Positions 59,829-61,136 of a stretch of DNA of 61,136 nt are shown here, one piece after another. The notes under the pieces are model-generated. The model was not told where the DNA came from, did not search any database, and saw nothing but the letters and a program-made list of their open reading frames with translations. Source of the DNA: CAYWNA01 sp964459305 (GTDB taxonomy: Bacteria; Planctomycetota; Planctomycetia; Pirellulales; Pirellulaceae); NCBI GenBank assembly GCA_964459305.1, contig CAYWNA010000053.1, forward strand, positions 1 through 61,136. The letters run 5' to 3'. Both the position numbers and the translations under genes were made by a program. Every line of letters begins with the position of its first letter. Positions within the stretch are counted from its first letter, which is position 1.

Positions 59829-61136
59829 ATGCGCACCTTCCTCTCCGTGCTCTTCCTTGCCACCTGCACATTCGCAACCGCCAGCGAGAAAGGAAATTCC
59901 CAACTGCGAGTGGCCACGTTTTGTTGCGATGTAACTCCGTCGTTGGGATCGCCGCTTCGGCATCAACCGTTGGAGACCGTGGAAAACTCCCTGCTGGCCA
60001 AAGGAATCGTGCTCGACGACGGGCACACGCGGTACGTCTTGTGTTCGATCGACTGGTGCTTGACCAACTATTCGACGCACCTTTGCTTTCGCCGCAAAAT
60101 GGCCGAAGCCGCAGGTACCGACCATTCGCGCGTGGCCCTTCACTGTGTGCACCAGCACACCGCTCCCTGGGGCGACGAGGACGTGCAAAAGCTCATCGAG
60201 CGGACCGAAGAACCGTTCGTCCATTCCGATATGAAGCTCAACGACGAGGTGGCCGACCAGTTGACAGCATCTGTCAAGAAGGCCATTGGCCAGCTTGAAC
60301 CGTTCGACCACATTGGCATTGGAGAGGCCAAAGTCGACCGCGTTGCTTCCAGCCGCCGGATCATCACCCAAGACGGGAGATTTCGCGGACGAATGAGCGC
60401 CACCAAAGATCCCGAGCTGAAGGCCTTGCCCGAGGGCAAGATTGACCCAATGCTGAAAACGATCACGCTGGCCCGGGGCGACACGCCAATCGCGCGACTG
60501 CACTACTACGCCACTCATCCGCAAAGCTTCTATGGGGACCCACGGGCCTGTAGCGACGTACCGGGGTTCGCCCGAGAGAGACTTCAGGAGAAAGAAAACG
60601 TCTTTCAGATCTACTTCACTGGCTGCGCGGGCGACGTGGCCATGGGCAAGTACAACGACCGGTCGCGTCGCGCCCGAACAGAATTAACCGAACGGTTGCT
60701 GGCGGGTATGGAAGCCGCGATCGCGGCAACTCGAATGGTCCCGGTCGACCGACTCCAGTGGCGATGCGTGCCGCTGCGGCTACCGCCCAGGACCGACCGC
60801 GGCTACACGGTCGAAGAAAACCGCGACAGACTGGCCGATTCCAGGCTGAGCAAGATGGCCCGGGTACAGGCTGCTCGGCGGGTCGCCTATGTCGAGCGGA
60901 GCGAGCAGCCAGTTGATCTGACATGCCTCGTGATTGGCCCGGCGAATGTCCTTCACTTGCCGGGCGAGCCCATGATCGAATTCCAACTGTACGCCCAGAG
61001 GCTGCTACCCGACGCCTTGGTGGCCGTGGCCGAAAATGGCGACTGGGGTCCCGGCTATATCTGTACCGAAAAGGCATTTGCCGAAGGAGGCTACGAGCCG
61101 AGCGGCTCGAATGTTGCTCCCCACTCCGAGACAATC
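59829..61136 (+). CDS. Secreted neutral-ceramidase-like domain protein (partial, runs off window)
   Basis: The frame is open from the ATG at 59829 to the last base, so only the first 436 residues are seen. The start opens a signal peptide (MRTFLSVLFLATCTFATASE). The body resembles the neutral/alkaline ceramidase N-terminal domain: ATFCCDVTPSLGSPL, VALHCVHQHTAPWGDE with His residues of the metal site, RLHYYATHPQSFYGDPRACS with the second His segment, and YFTGCAGDVAMGKYNDRSRR. It is related to the gene at 2661-4046 but strongly diverged. It follows alanine dehydrogenase by 157 bp on the same strand. The substrate is unknown. Confidence 0.75.
   Translation, partial: MRTFLSVLFLATCTFATASEKGNSQLRVATFCCDVTPSLGSPLRHQPLETVENSLLAKGIVLDDGHTRYVLCSIDWCLTNYSTHLCFRRKMAEAAGTDHSRVALHCVHQHTAPWGDEDVQKLIERTEEPFVHSDMKLNDEVADQLTASVKKAIGQLEPFDHIGIGEAKVDRVASSRRIITQDGRFRGRMSATKDPELKALPEGKIDPMLKTITLARGDTPIARLHYYATHPQSFYGDPRACSDVPGFARERLQEKENVFQIYFTGCAGDVAMGKYNDRSRRARTELTERLLAGMEAAIAATRMVPVDRLQWRCVPLRLPPRTDRGYTVEENRDRLADSRLSKMARVQAARRVAYVERSEQPVDLTCLVIGPANVLHLPGEPMIEFQLYAQRLLPDALVAVAENGDWGPGYICTEKAFAEGGYEPSGSNVAPHSETI

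Overview
The window looks like a stretch of a planctomycete chromosome of the Pirellulales type, probably from a draft or metagenome assembly because it carries a run of 100 Ns. The evidence is the gene content: many large secreted proteins with Sec or Tat signals, a sulfatase, a DUF1559 protein, HzsA-related proteins with CxxCH motifs, ThuA, Gfo/Idh/MocA, SGNH, heparinase II/III-like, beta-helix and rhamnogalacturonan-lyase-like proteins, plus numerous short palindromic dispersed repeats between genes. Genus and species cannot be assigned from the sequence alone. No rRNA, tRNA or CRISPR array was recognised.

Layout. 1-9.8 kb: a secreted glycosidase-like protein and a neutral-ceramidase-domain protein (operon-like), a transposase relic, a Tat-exported TIM-barrel protein, ThuA, an SGNH hydrolase and a frameshifted PQQ-like propeller gene. 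9.9-14.3 kb: a secreted protein with a 15-bp (PQPDA) tandem repeat broken by the assembly gap, a sulfatase and an internally deleted glutamate dehydrogenase. 14.6-18.2 kb: two PilT-type ATPases in tandem and a convergent XRE regulator. 18.3-28.7 kb: a HEAT/discoidin/HzsA-like protein with one heme-c motif, a Nudix hydrolase, an internally duplicated secreted protein, a Tat amidohydrolase and a C39-like plus HExxH peptidase fusion. 28.9-38.7 kb: a heparinase-like protein, a small secreted beta-sandwich protein, UroD-like, an MFS transporter with a large inserted loop, and a beta-helix protein. 38.9-43.6 kb: an ECF sigma factor operon with a membrane protein (possible anti-sigma factor), a secreted unknown and a DUF1559 protein. 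43.9-54.1 kb: a second HzsA-related protein with two heme-c motifs and a two-gene operon of a propeller/FN3 protein and an exo-rhamnogalacturonan-lyase-like protein. 54.3-59.7 kb: a XylR-like AraC regulator divergent from a DegT aminotransferase, Gfo/Idh/MocA oxidoreductase and alanine dehydrogenase. 59.8 kb to the end: a second ceramidase-like gene cut by the window edge.

Taken together the genes suggest a saprophytic lifestyle: extracytoplasmic hydrolases, lyases and sulfatases attack complex, probably sulfated, polysaccharides or glycoconjugates; a transporter and periplasmic oxidoreductases process the products; local regulators (XylR-like, ECF sigma, XRE) could control the sets. These pathway links are inference from content and proximity. 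The most distinctive structural signal is the set of at least eight palindromic repeat families, one of which sits in frame inside a coding gene and another of which supplies a gene's stop codon.
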